A stretch of DNA of 64,000 nt from JALHNI01 sp044226365 (lineage in GTDB: Bacteria; Acidobacteriota; Terriglobia; Bryobacterales; Bryobacteraceae): assembly GCA_044226365.1 (NCBI GenBank), contig JBGAHE010000021.1:10038-74037 (forward strand), in the 5' to 3' direction. Made by a program: the position numbers and the translations under genes. Of the stretch, positions 25,216-33,305 are shown piece after piece. Below the pieces are notes generated by a model. That model made no database searches and was not told the origin of the DNA. It worked only from the letters and a program-made list of their open reading frames with translations. Positions within the stretch are counted from its first letter, which is position 1, and each line of letters opens with the position of its first letter.

Positions 25216-28200
25216 TTAACGGCTGAGAGTTACCGTGAGATCACGCCCCGGCGTCCCGACATCGGACGAGGGAACGTTCATGATATCGACCGTGAGGCGC
25301 TCGCCGGATTCGAGCGGCGGCAGACCGAAGCCGCTCATGGGGCCGGACTGAGTCATACCGGCCGCGATCGTAACCTCCGCGTATGGTACGCCACCGCGTA
25401 ATACCCGTACGACGATCTCGTCGCCGATGGGTGCGTCAGCCACCACCGCCGTAATCTCGCGAATGGCTTGACGTCGCTCGACCAATAAGATCGGCGCGAC
25501 ACTTGAGCCAATCGCCAACGGCCCTTCGGACTGGATGGTGAGCTGGCCGCCGGAAAGCGTCCGGAGGCCCAGATCGTCGCCGAGAGTCAAATTACGTTTC
25601 GTTGTCTCGGAAGTACCGTACACGTTCGTGACGTTCATCTCCGCCGCCGCGACGCGAACGTCGGGCCAGTACAAGGGATGTGTGTAGCGTCCGCTCGCAG
25701 GACTTCCGAAGAAGTCGCGGACGAACGGAACAACGAATACGTTGCGCTCCAGGTAGTAAACCGGCGCGCCGGGTCCATAGCCGGCGGCTTCAGACTCATG
25801 AGACGCGCGCTGGACCGTGTAGGTGAGCCCGTCGCCCGAGACCGCGGTGATCCGCAGAATTTCCGCTTCAATCTGAATCAGGTCGTCCACCGCCGCGCTG
25901 CCGCCAACCCTCGGCGCCGAGAGCGTGACGGTGGTTGCTGAGTCGCTGAGCGGCGTGGCGAGCAACTGGGTGGTCGGGCTGTTCAGTTCATTCCAGCCAA
26001 AAAGCGTGAGCGTGCCCCCGGTGATCGTGCGGGTGTTGACGAGCGTGGGGAAGCCGACGCTGCTGAGTTCAAGCGAGCCTTCAGCCGCGCCACCGAGCCC
26101 GAAACTGGGGGCGGGAGGCACGTCTGAGTCGAGGGCTCCGCCGGGACCGGAACCACCGCCAATTTGCCAGCGCGTCAGTGGCGAGAGTTCCGGAGCGCTT
26201 TCCTGGCCGTTCGCGTTTGCCGAACGACCACTGATCTGCAGGGTCGCCCCGCCGCGGTTGGGAATCGGGAACTCCACCGGACTGGTAGGGCTGGTGGCGC
26301 CCAGTTTCCAGCCGGCTTCCGAGATGACGAAGAAGCTGGTGGAGTCCGGCGTGACGTTCCAAGCCGGCGTGACGGCGACGGCAGTCGGCGAGTTCGCCTG
26401 AATGATTCGTTCCTGCCCGGCGCCTTTGCCACGGGTGATGCGGACCACCGCTCCGTTGTAAGAATTGGACGTCATCGACAGCGTTGAGTTGCCGACCGTG
26501 GTGCCGGAGAACTGATTCGCCGCGATCTCTGGCTGGAACTCGAGGCGCCAATAGAAATGGGCCTCCTGATAGTTTTCATCCGGTGGTGGGACCAGTTCGA
26601 CCGGGAGACCGTTATCTTCAAACGTCTCCGCCACCGGGACGTTGTTTGCGATGCGAAGCAATTGTTGAGGCGTGGTGCCGCGATAGACAACGAACCCCGT
26701 GGTGCTGGGTGAGAAGCTGAGGTTCACCAGACGCACGAGATTGGTGTTCGTTAGGGCCTGCACAGTCGCTCTCACCACGAAGGAGATGCGGCTCTCGGCG
26801 CCATCGGCATCCAGAGCACTCACGGCATAGTAATAGCTCTTGCTGCCCTGAAGCGTGCCTCCGGTTGTTTCGATATCCGGCGTGAGGCCGAGCAAGGGGC
26901 GAGACGCGGCGGATGACTGAGGCTTGGCCGGGGGCGTGAAACTGACGCGCAGACTGACTTCGTCACCGGTCACGACTTCTTCGATGCCGAATTCCGGCAG
27001 CCCGAACTCGTTGACGGTGGTTCCTACCAGGGGCCGCGGGACGCCGAGCCCCGCCGTTCCGCTGAGTCGCGAAGCGCTACCCGGGAAGCCCGGTTGCAAG
27101 TACCAGTTCTCGTCGTGGATCTGCGCGGTGACGATCGCCGTGGCGAAGCTATTCTGCGGTTGGATCCGCTGCACGCGGAACAACTGCCGGTCAAAGCCTT
27201 CTTTCGCGTAGGTAATCGTAATCAGGTCGCCCGGCCGTAGCCCCAACGACTTGATACTCGTCTCGAACTCGGCGTATAAGTTACCTCGCAATGACTTATC
27301 GAGTTGCAAGCGAATGATGCGAGCTGCCTGATCGAACTGAGGGATGCCCAACGCGTTGATCGACGCGGCGATATCCTGGCCGGTGCGTTCCGCGTCTTCC
27401 GTATCGACAATCGACAGACTATCCTGCTGGAACTCGTTAAAGGCGTCCTGGAATTCCAGAGTGAAGCGATTTGGCGAATCGGCGTTCGTGCGACTGGAGA
27501 GACGAAATGCGGCGCTGCCGTTGTCACGCCGAAGAATCGAGCTCTCGGAGAACTCGTAGGCCGGCCAACCGCCGAACAGGGTCTCCGTGGCGTTGGAGCC
27601 AGTTGGCTTCACGCTCTGGCTGACGGCGATCTTACTTTCGAGTTTCAGCTGCAGTTTGCCTTCGGGGCCATAGGTCAGATACATGGCCGACGCATTCCGC
27701 AGCCCCCGTAAGATCTCCGCGGCTGAGCGTCGGCGTCGCAGAACGATGTTCGTCTCATACCGCGGCACCGTGACCGCCGTCCCATGCAGATCGTTTGTAT
27801 TGACGGGTCCGTCGCAGTGCGCGGCGGCACGGGCGAAGCTGCCCAGATCCAACTCGTCGAGCACCCAGCCCGAGCGGCGCAGCAAATCGAGCATGATCCA
27901 CGCCGGATTTGCCGTGAACGCCTCATCCAGGTACGCGCCATCCTCCTCGAATCGAGAGACCTTGATGCCGTGAAGCAGACACTTGACGGTGGGCAGACGT
28001 TTGCCATCGGCGATGCGATTGGGCACCACTACTGAGGCAAAGGCCATGCTGCCATAGGGGTCGCCGAGCGGATTGCCGCTGGAGTCAGTGAAGTTGAGGT
28101 TGAAGCCGCCTGTGCGGTTCCCGAGGGAGACGACGTTGTACCAGCCGGTGGCCGTCATGTCGGCGCCGTCGACGCCGAGCGGAATCTCGATGTCGTTGAC

Positions 28201-29118
28201 GATGATCTTGACGACGCCCTGGATCTCGCCCATGCCCAGCAGGACTTCCATGCGCGTGAGATTGCCGTCATTGCGTGCGAAGACGACGGGGGGCTGGTAC
28301 CAGGCCGTCCCGTGAATCATCGGGACGAAGTCGTTGTAGCGAGCTTCATTGTCGAGGGGATCGGAGACGCGCGAGTTCTGATCGCCGGCTCCGCGCACCA
28401 AAATGCTGGCGGGGACGAACTCCAGACCGCCGAAGCGGCGGGTGTCTCGATTGCTCGAGTCGGTGGAGAACATGCCACGTTGTTCGCACGAGGCACGAGT
28501 GAAGTCACAGGAGGAGTACGGCTGACCGGAGGAATCGAGATTGCCGACGCCGTCGGGCTGATCGGGCGAATAGCCGCAGCGGAAGAACGGTGAGTATTTG
28601 CCTGCATCAAGGCCAGACGGCGCTTCGGCGCGTTCGGCCGGGGTCGAAGGGAAACGCCAAGGACAGCGCTTCTGGATACGTACGTTGGGCAGCAGAATTC
28701 GCTGCGGACTCAGGCGGTTGACGAAGCTGACGCGCATGGTCGACTCCGTCACTTCTTCCGGGGCATTACTCAGACCACGGAAAAGCATCAGCGGCGTGGA
28801 GGCATCGGCATTGGTGCCGAGATTCCAGAAGATCAGGCGCACATCGAGACGTGCGCCTTTGAGGCCGATATTGCGCTCAAGTTGAGAGAAGTAACTATCC
28901 GCGTTGGCCAGCAAAAGATTGACCTTGGAGACACCGTCTTCCTCTGCCTTTACATCGAACGCGCTGTGTTCCAGCACCCGTGCCTCGTAATCGTGGCCTT
29001 CGAAAGACAACTGATGCGTGCTCCAGCGTTCGATGCTGCCATTGGCGAGGCGGCATTCAAAAAGGAGAATCGGCGTCTCAGGAGTGACTTGATCCTTTAG
29101 TTCGAGGGCAGTCGGCAT
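25216..29118 (-). CDS. Tail hub/tip protein: gpL-like Fe-S domain fused to J-like hub
   Basis: 1300 residues with AAGGA before the ATG. Residues 1-240 look like lambda gpL or the DUF2163 type: a beta-rich N-terminus (ILLFECRLANGSIERW) and then four Cys (C152, C181, C204, C211) around CPWRFP, CGYSP and CDFTRASC before RRFGGLEFVP, as in gpL proteins that hold a 4Fe-4S cluster. Residues 260-700 resemble the gpJ/GTA hub (LLDLLRRSGWVLDELDLGSF, LRPGDLITITYAKEG). A fibronectin-like segment near 770-870 and beta domains follow. It should sit at the tail tip and contact the host. It is the last gene of the block. Confidence 0.75.
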   Translation of the reverse strand: MPTALELKDQVTPETPILLFECRLANGSIERWSTHQLSFEGHDYEARVLEHSAFDVKAEEDGVSKVNLLLANADSYFSQLERNIGLKGARLDVRLIFWNLGTNADASTPLMLFRGLSNAPEEVTESTMRVSFVNRLSPQRILLPNVRIQKRCPWRFPSTPAERAEAPSGLDAGKYSPFFRCGYSPDQPDGVGNLDSSGQPYSSCDFTRASCEQRGMFSTDSSNRDTRRFGGLEFVPASILVRGAGDQNSRVSDPLDNEARYNDFVPMIHGTAWYQPPVVFARNDGNLTRMEVLLGMGEIQGVVKIIVNDIEIPLGVDGADMTATGWYNVVSLGNRTGGFNLNFTDSSGNPLGDPYGSMAFASVVVPNRIADGKRLPTVKCLLHGIKVSRFEEDGAYLDEAFTANPAWIMLDLLRRSGWVLDELDLGSFARAAAHCDGPVNTNDLHGTAVTVPRYETNIVLRRRRSAAEILRGLRNASAMYLTYGPEGKLQLKLESKIAVSQSVKPTGSNATETLFGGWPAYEFSESSILRRDNGSAAFRLSSRTNADSPNRFTLEFQDAFNEFQQDSLSIVDTEDAERTGQDIAASINALGIPQFDQAARIIRLQLDKSLRGNLYAEFETSIKSLGLRPGDLITITYAKEGFDRQLFRVQRIQPQNSFATAIVTAQIHDENWYLQPGFPGSASRLSGTAGLGVPRPLVGTTVNEFGLPEFGIEEVVTGDEVSLRVSFTPPAKPQSSAASRPLLGLTPDIETTGGTLQGSKSYYYAVSALDADGAESRISFVVRATVQALTNTNLVRLVNLSFSPSTTGFVVYRGTTPQQLLRIANNVPVAETFEDNGLPVELVPPPDENYQEAHFYWRLEFQPEIAANQFSGTTVGNSTLSMTSNSYNGAVVRITRGKGAGQERIIQANSPTAVAVTPAWNVTPDSTSFFVISEAGWKLGATSPTSPVEFPIPNRGGATLQISGRSANANGQESAPELSPLTRWQIGGGSGPGGALDSDVPPAPSFGLGGAAEGSLELSSVGFPTLVNTRTITGGTLTLFGWNELNSPTTQLLATPLSDSATTVTLSAPRVGGSAAVDDLIQIEAEILRITAVSGDGLTYTVQRASHESEAAGYGPGAPVYYLERNVFVVPFVRDFFGSPASGRYTHPLYWPDVRVAAAEMNVTNVYGTSETTKRNLTLGDDLGLRTLSGGQLTIQSEGPLAIGSSVAPILLVERRQAIREITAVVADAPIGDEIVVRVLRGGVPYAEVTIAAGMTQSGPMSGFGLPPLESGERLTVDIMNVPSSDVGTPGRDLTVTLSR

Positions 29119-29144
29119 GGTGGTTCCTTGTAATCAGAGTCGAA

Positions 29145-29951
29145 TTAGGTGTCGGCCGCGACGCGGCTGGAAAGACGAATGACGGTCGAGTGTTCGCCGA
29201 GGCTGGTGGTGACTTGAGTCAACCGGTCTCCAGCGAAGCGTGTTTCGGGATAACGCCCGGTTCGCAAGCCCGTTCGCTGGTAAGGCGAAGGAGCCGGCTG
29301 GGCTTCCAATTGCGCTCCGAACAACTCGACCGTGACACCGGCGGGAAGTTGGATGGCGACCTCGATTGCCTCATTGGTCGTGATCATCGAACTGAAGAGC
29401 GCGTAGCGCTGCCATTCCGGTGAAAGATCGTAAACGCGCTCCGCAAAGGTACCATCGGTGGACGCGATGAGCCGCATCTGCGCGGGGGTGGCCGAGCGCG
29501 CATAAACGCTTAGCGAGTACTGAAACCAGGCTGGCAACAGCAGTGCTTGGCTAAGCGATTGTAAGGTCCCGGCTGAGTTCGTCACTTGCGTGGCACGAGG
29601 CCGTCCTTCAGGGTCACTGGCTCCTTCACTCAGGCCGATTCCCGGGCCGAGTGTCCAGACAGAGTTGGTGAAGGTCTCGCTAGCTGCCAGCAGATTGGAC
29701 CACGGATCAATGAAGAGAAAAGCGTGGCGGCGACCTTCGCAAGCATGGAAGAGCGTTTCTATCGCCGTCCATTCGTCGTCCGACAGACCCGAATGCGAAA
29801 CTTCCCAAGTCATTTGGGATGCCCCGGCATCGGAGTAACGAACCCTTCGTCCGTCGGCCAGTTGGTTCATCAAGGTACGAATCGACTCTTGCGACCGTAG
29901 CGGATACTGAGTCATCGCGCCGGAGGCGAGTTGGGGAAAGATGAGCGACAT
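29145..29951 (-). CDS. Distal tail protein paralogue with extra C-terminal beta domain
   Basis: 268 residues. Residues 1-90 share a pattern with the upstream 118-residue protein: FPQLASGAMTQYP, a DG before a basic stretch, an L-rich turn, then FLFIDPW. The tail region (about 95-265) is a beta-rich domain (ATQVTNSAGTLQSLSQAL, WQRYALFSSM, VELFGAQLEAQPAPSPYQRT) resembling carbohydrate-binding modules in phage tail proteins. The ribosome binding site is GAGGTAG. It probably forms part of the tail tip and may bind surface sugar; that role is inferred. Confidence 0.7.
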   Translation of the reverse strand: MSLIFPQLASGAMTQYPLRSQESIRTLMNQLADGRRVRYSDAGASQMTWEVSHSGLSDDEWTAIETLFHACEGRRHAFLFIDPWSNLLAASETFTNSVWTLGPGIGLSEGASDPEGRPRATQVTNSAGTLQSLSQALLLPAWFQYSLSVYARSATPAQMRLIASTDGTFAERVYDLSPEWQRYALFSSMITTNEAIEVAIQLPAGVTVELFGAQLEAQPAPSPYQRTGLRTGRYPETRFAGDRLTQVTTSLGEHSTVIRLSSRVAADT

Positions 29952-29957
29952 AAGTTT

Positions 29958-30314
29958 CTACCTCGATTCGCGAATGATCAACGCCAGATCGCCACGGCCC
30001 TCGCCGCGGAGAACAGCTTCAAAATCCTCGGTGTCAAACGTGCACGTGGGATACTCATTGCCGTCCCATGGATCGACAAAGCGAAAGCTCTGTCCTTGCC
30101 CGCTACGGTCGCGGTAGAAGTCGCGCAAGTTACTCAGCTCCTCCTCGGTGAGTAGCTCCAGGCGGACGATCCAAGTCCGCAACTGCTTGGGCCACAGCCG
30201 AAACCTCTGCTCCGTGCCATCCAGAAAGCGCATCACCCGAGTGGAGAAGTCCGAGGTGCGCCGGGCCGGATACTGCAGAACCGCGCCGGTTTTGAGGGTA
30301 GGAAAGTCAGGCAT
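29958..30314 (-). CDS. Distal tail protein (gpM/DUF2460-like)
   Basis: 118 residues with GGAG upstream. FPTLKTGAVLQYPARR, FLDGTEQRFRLWP and FYRDRSGQGQSFRFVDPWDG fit the layout of small distal tail proteins (lambda gpM, GTA DUF2460 type) that join the tail tube to the hub. It sits directly after the tape measure gene (1 bp gap), the usual position. The 268-residue protein downstream is a clear relative of its N-terminal part. Confidence 0.7.
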   Translation of the reverse strand: MPDFPTLKTGAVLQYPARRTSDFSTRVMRFLDGTEQRFRLWPKQLRTWIVRLELLTEEELSNLRDFYRDRSGQGQSFRFVDPWDGNEYPTCTFDTEDFEAVLRGEGRGDLALIIRESR

Positions 30315-30315
30315 G

Positions 30316-30903
30316 TTAGATCTCCGCGATCACGTCGTTAATCGGGTGCGAGTTCAGCATTGCTTCCCGTACCGCGCGAGCAATGCTGTCGCTGTGGTCC
30401 AGGAACGAACGCGAGTCGATCGCTTGGACATTGACGCTGATGCTGGCCGCCGGGGCGGGTGTCGTCCTGGGCAAACCGTCTTGCCCGTAGGAAACGTCGC
30501 TGACCGACGATGACCCTCGAGCTGATATCCCACCTTGTAGGTTGATCGCCGAAGGCAGTGCGAACTTGGTCAACGGCGCCGGCTCTTCATCGCCTCCGCC
30601 AAAGCCAAAGAGCTTGGCGATGCCGCTGATCAGGGGCAGCAACGTTAGCCCGCCGCCCAACGTGCTACCGATCGATCGAGTGACGTTGACCGCGCTCGAG
30701 GCGACTTCTGACACCCGTGAACGGGTGTTCTGCACGACTGCGGTCGTGTTCTCCACTGTTTGAGCAGCTTGAGACTGGTAGAGGCCCCGCAACGCGTCGA
30801 GTTGATCGGTGAGCGAGCGCAAGGCGTCGCTGGCAGGGTTCAGCGCGGCCTGCCCGGTCGTATTGGTGGATGTGACCTTGAGCAGGTCGTCAATGAGAGC
30901 CAT
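30316..30903 (-). CDS. Short tail tape measure protein (by position)
   Basis: 195 residues from the ATG at 30903, chosen for the upstream GGAGG; an earlier in-frame start has none. The N-terminal 90 residues are helical (ALRSLTDQLDALRGLYQSQA), followed by a Gly-rich hydrophobic segment (GSTLGGGLTLLPLISGIAKLFGFGGG) and a C-terminal helix (IARAVREAMLNSHPINDVI). Position between chaperone and distal tail genes marks it as the tape measure. The length would set a short tail. It overlaps the frameshift ORF by 14 bp. I see no sequence motif that proves the role. Confidence 0.6.
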   Translation of the reverse strand: MALIDDLLKVTSTNTTGQAALNPASDALRSLTDQLDALRGLYQSQAAQTVENTTAVVQNTRSRVSEVASSAVNVTRSIGSTLGGGLTLLPLISGIAKLFGFGGGDEEPAPLTKFALPSAINLQGGISARGSSSVSDVSYGQDGLPRTTPAPAASISVNVQAIDSRSFLDHSDSIARAVREAMLNSHPINDVIAEI

Positions 30904-31222
30904 CGGATTGCAAAGACCTCCATTCGTTTTGCAGAACAAATAGTGCGTCGGCCAGCTTGGCCGGTAGCGACCACACGTCAGGTGAACCAAGAACGCGCCA
31001 GGCGGCGAATGCTTCGATCATCGCCGCGGCGTCCGCAGAGATGATCGACTTCGGACATTGAGTGACGGAGGCCCGTCCGCGCGCCCAAACGACGCGGGCC
31101 GGGCCCAGTTCTTCCACGGGCAGGAACCCGCAACGCCGCGAACGATCCAGCCGCTGTTGACGGCATACGTCGCACTTCCAAGCGGCTGGATCAGACATTT
31201 GAAAGTGAAAGGCGACGACTAA
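30890..31222 (-). CDS. Tail chaperone extension reached by -1 frameshift (gpT-like)
   Basis: An open frame in -1 relative to the tail chaperone gene, beginning right after its slippery site and continuing 110 codons (LVVAFHFQMSDP...). It has a C-x2-C pair in AAWKCDVCRQQRLDRSRRCGF, perhaps a zinc knuckle, and a helical end (LADALFVLQNEWRSLQ). An internal ATG at 31198 has only a weak ribosome binding site. The most natural expression is as the C-terminal part of a fusion of about 231 residues, as with lambda gpGT. It ends 14 bp inside the tape measure gene. Confidence 0.65.
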   Translation of the reverse strand, partial: LVVAFHFQMSDPAAWKCDVCRQQRLDRSRRCGFLPVEELGPARVVWARGRASVTQCPKSIISADAAAMIEAFAAWRVLGSPDVWSLPAKLADALFVLQNEWRSLQSDGSH

Positions 31223-31584
31223 TTTTTTCGTTCTTCTTCGGCGAGACCGCATTCTCGCTTGATGGCCGCGAGAATCTCGTGCACCAGGGGCTCGGGCCCA
31301 TGGTGCAGCAGTGACTCTTTGGTCGCCGGCTCGTCGCCGATGCTCAGTCCTTCAATACTGACGACGCCCCACCACCAGTAGAGGCGATCGACCTCCATCG
31401 CGAGAGTCGAAGCCTCCACTCGATCGAGCGGGGTGTCGCCGGCGGCATGAAACTCCTGTCGCGCGAGAAGATCGCGGATCTGCTTAGTGAGTTCGAGTCT
31501 GCGGCCGAACGACATACGCTCGATGCGATAGCGCACGGTCGGAGCCCAACTCGATTGCTGGTCGATCACGGCTTGGTATTGCAT
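31219..31584 (-). CDS. Tail assembly chaperone (gpG-like)
   Basis: 121 residues with AGGAAG before the ATG. It is mainly helical and charged: YRIERMSFGRRLELTKQIRD, then YWWWGVVSIEGLSIGDEPAT. The C-terminus, HEILAAIKRECGLAEEERKN, runs into an A-rich end. It lies between the tail tube and tape measure genes, where dsDNA tailed phages encode the chaperone that coats the tape measure during tail assembly. An in-phase slippery heptamer precedes its stop. Confidence 0.65.
   Translation of the reverse strand: MQYQAVIDQQSSWAPTVRYRIERMSFGRRLELTKQIRDLLARQEFHAAGDTPLDRVEASTLAMEVDRLYWWWGVVSIEGLSIGDEPATKESLLHHGPEPLVHEILAAIKRECGLAEEERKN
31222..31228 (-). promoter_or_regulatory. -1 ribosomal frameshift slippery heptamer A AAA AAT
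   Basis: Minus-strand AAAAAAT in exact phase: the chaperone frame reads CGA AAA AAT TAG, matching X XXY YYZ, with the stop immediately after. Slipping back one base continues as TTA GTC GTC GCC into the 110-codon ORF. The stop directly 3' of the site could itself promote pausing. Confidence 0.7.
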
Positions 31585-31593
31585 AGTGGCTTC

Positions 31594-32766
31594 CTAAGCG
31601 AAGGCGATGAAGACTTCGTCGTCCGCGATACCGTGAGCTCGCGAGCCGGTAAACTTCCATTGCAAGCGAGTCTCACTGTCGTCGAAGTCCGGGACTTCGG
31701 GGACGACGCTCTTGAGATAGATTCCGAACAACTGACCCTGCTGCTGGCCCAACTGGAACATGACGCTGATGGGCGAGCGTTGCCGTGCGGCCTGGTAGAG
31801 GCCACGCGTCGCGTCGTCGTCCTGCTCATGCAACGTAAAGTTGAAGCGAACGTCCCGCATCCCCGCCGACAGGCAGCGAGGCAGAATTGAACCGAACTCG
31901 CGGTCCCGCAGGTCGATATTGTTGTCGAGCGTGAACTCGGCGTCGGTTACTGTATAGAAGCGCTCGGGGCTCGCCCCCAGCCAAGCTTGGCCGAGGTGGC
32001 CAGGAACGATATTGGAGTCAAAGTCAGCGATATTCGGCTCCTCTGGGAAATCCGTCAGACCTCCTTCACCCGGTGTGAAGCTGACGTTGTCGATCAGATC
32101 CCGCGCGGGACCCCGAAACTCGAACTCATGGAAATCGCCGTTGATTTTGACATTCAAACGATCGACGGCCGTTCCAGCGAGGATGCGCTGCACCGCGGTA
32201 GCCGGCGACCAGTAGTCGAAAAGATTGAAGCTGGCCAGTGTGGTGGAAAGCGAGTAAGTCGCGGTGGCGCCCATCACCGATCCGCCGGTGAGAGCGAGCG
32301 TAAAGGGCGCGTTCACCACAATCGATTGGGCGTTCGGGATGGAAGCCACAAAACGAATCTCGGAGCCGAACGCGACGGCCTGGCCCGCGACGAGGCCGTG
32401 GGCGCCGGTGAATGTAAGGTTCGAGCCGGACGTCGCACTGGCCAAGGTCAGCCCGCTTGAGAGTTTCACGGGAGCACCGAGAGCCGATCGAAACAGCGGC
32501 CCTTGTGATGGCTCACTTCCTTGGTCATTCCAGCCAGAGAGATAGGACCGAAGCTGGTAAGAGGTCTGACGACGCACCCCCGCCGGCAGCCCGAGAAAGG
32601 TGCGGCTTCCCGTTTTGTCTCGACGGTCAAGCTGTACGGCTTGCTGCCGGGCGCGGAGTTGAATGCCGGCAAAACGCCGCGCGTTCGCAATGGCTGCCAC
32701 CTCGCCGTAAGCAGGCTCGAGGGCCACGTAGAAACGATTGTTGTTGGACGAGATATAACAAGCCAT
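31594..32766 (-). CDS. Major tail tube protein
   Basis: 390 residues with AAGGAG before the ATG. It is beta-rich throughout: FYVALEPAYGEVAAI at the start, and LTFTGAHGLVAGQAVAFGSE with IRFVASIPNAQSIVVNAPF forming an inserted small beta domain (about 110-170). KINGDFHEFEFRGPARDLID, VTDAEFTLDNNIDLRDREFG and PISVMFQLGQQQGQLFGIYL complete a tail-tube-like fold. It lies directly upstream of the chaperone gene. The assignment relies on position plus composition. Confidence 0.65.
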   Translation of the reverse strand: MACYISSNNNRFYVALEPAYGEVAAIANARRFAGIQLRARQQAVQLDRRDKTGSRTFLGLPAGVRRQTSYQLRSYLSGWNDQGSEPSQGPLFRSALGAPVKLSSGLTLASATSGSNLTFTGAHGLVAGQAVAFGSEIRFVASIPNAQSIVVNAPFTLALTGGSVMGATATYSLSTTLASFNLFDYWSPATAVQRILAGTAVDRLNVKINGDFHEFEFRGPARDLIDNVSFTPGEGGLTDFPEEPNIADFDSNIVPGHLGQAWLGASPERFYTVTDAEFTLDNNIDLRDREFGSILPRCLSAGMRDVRFNFTLHEQDDDATRGLYQAARQRSPISVMFQLGQQQGQLFGIYLKSVVPEVPDFDDSETRLQWKFTGSRAHGIADDEVFIAFA

Positions 32767-32802
32767 AAATAAACTCCTTAATCAATCAGTTCGTTCTGAC
32801 GT

Positions 32803-33300
32803 TTAGCCTTGACTAACGTTTAAGTCGAAGGTAATCTTGGCGGCTTGCAGAAAGTTCTTGCCGCCATGTTTCATGGGGGAGAAAGTCACCTCGTAGCCCC
32901 CGGTGAAGAAGTAGCCGGAGCCCCAGTCCCCGCGGTGGCTATCCAGGACGTCGGTCACGGCATCGACGTAAGCCATGAGCGCGGTCTCCAGGTTTTCGGC
33001 CCGGTCTTGCGAGGCGCGCACTTCCGCCACCAGGCGAACCGTACCTGAGAAAGTACGGAATTTCTCTTTGAGGTTGTTGGTGATCTTCTCGCAGTAAAGA
33101 TGAACCCGCGGGTACTGCGCTCCCGCGCTCTTCTCCAGAATGTCTGCCGCCACATGCTGGGCGACGATCTGCGTGACAGCGATCGGCGGTAGAGCCAGAT
33201 TGTCGCGCTGGGCCACCGCGTCTACCGTGAAAGACAAGCCGGTTTCCGCCTGCATCTGTGCGGCGACCAGATGTAGAGCCTTACGTGCAGTTTGTGCCAT
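32803..33300 (-). CDS. Tail completion/terminator-type protein (by position)
   Basis: 165 residues with GAGGAT upstream of the ATG. It has a helical N-terminus (ARKALHLVAAQMQAETG), then alternating strands and helices: YPRVHLYCEKITNN, FSGTVRLVAEVRASQDRAEN and LETALMAYVDAVTDVLD. This resembles tail terminator or connector proteins that cap the tail tube. It lies between the connector-type gene and the tail tube gene, the usual slot. No family is firmly recognised. Confidence 0.55.
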   Translation of the reverse strand: MAQTARKALHLVAAQMQAETGLSFTVDAVAQRDNLALPPIAVTQIVAQHVAADILEKSAGAQYPRVHLYCEKITNNLKEKFRTFSGTVRLVAEVRASQDRAENLETALMAYVDAVTDVLDSHRGDWGSGYFFTGGYEVTFSPMKHGGKNFLQAAKITFDLNVSQG

Positions 33301-33305
33301 GACGG

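Noticed and set aside
30904..30990. Longer start for the tape measure gene
   Set aside because: The extension lies inside the frameshift ORF, has no ribosome binding site and reads unlike a protein N-terminus; the ATG at 30903 has GGAGG.
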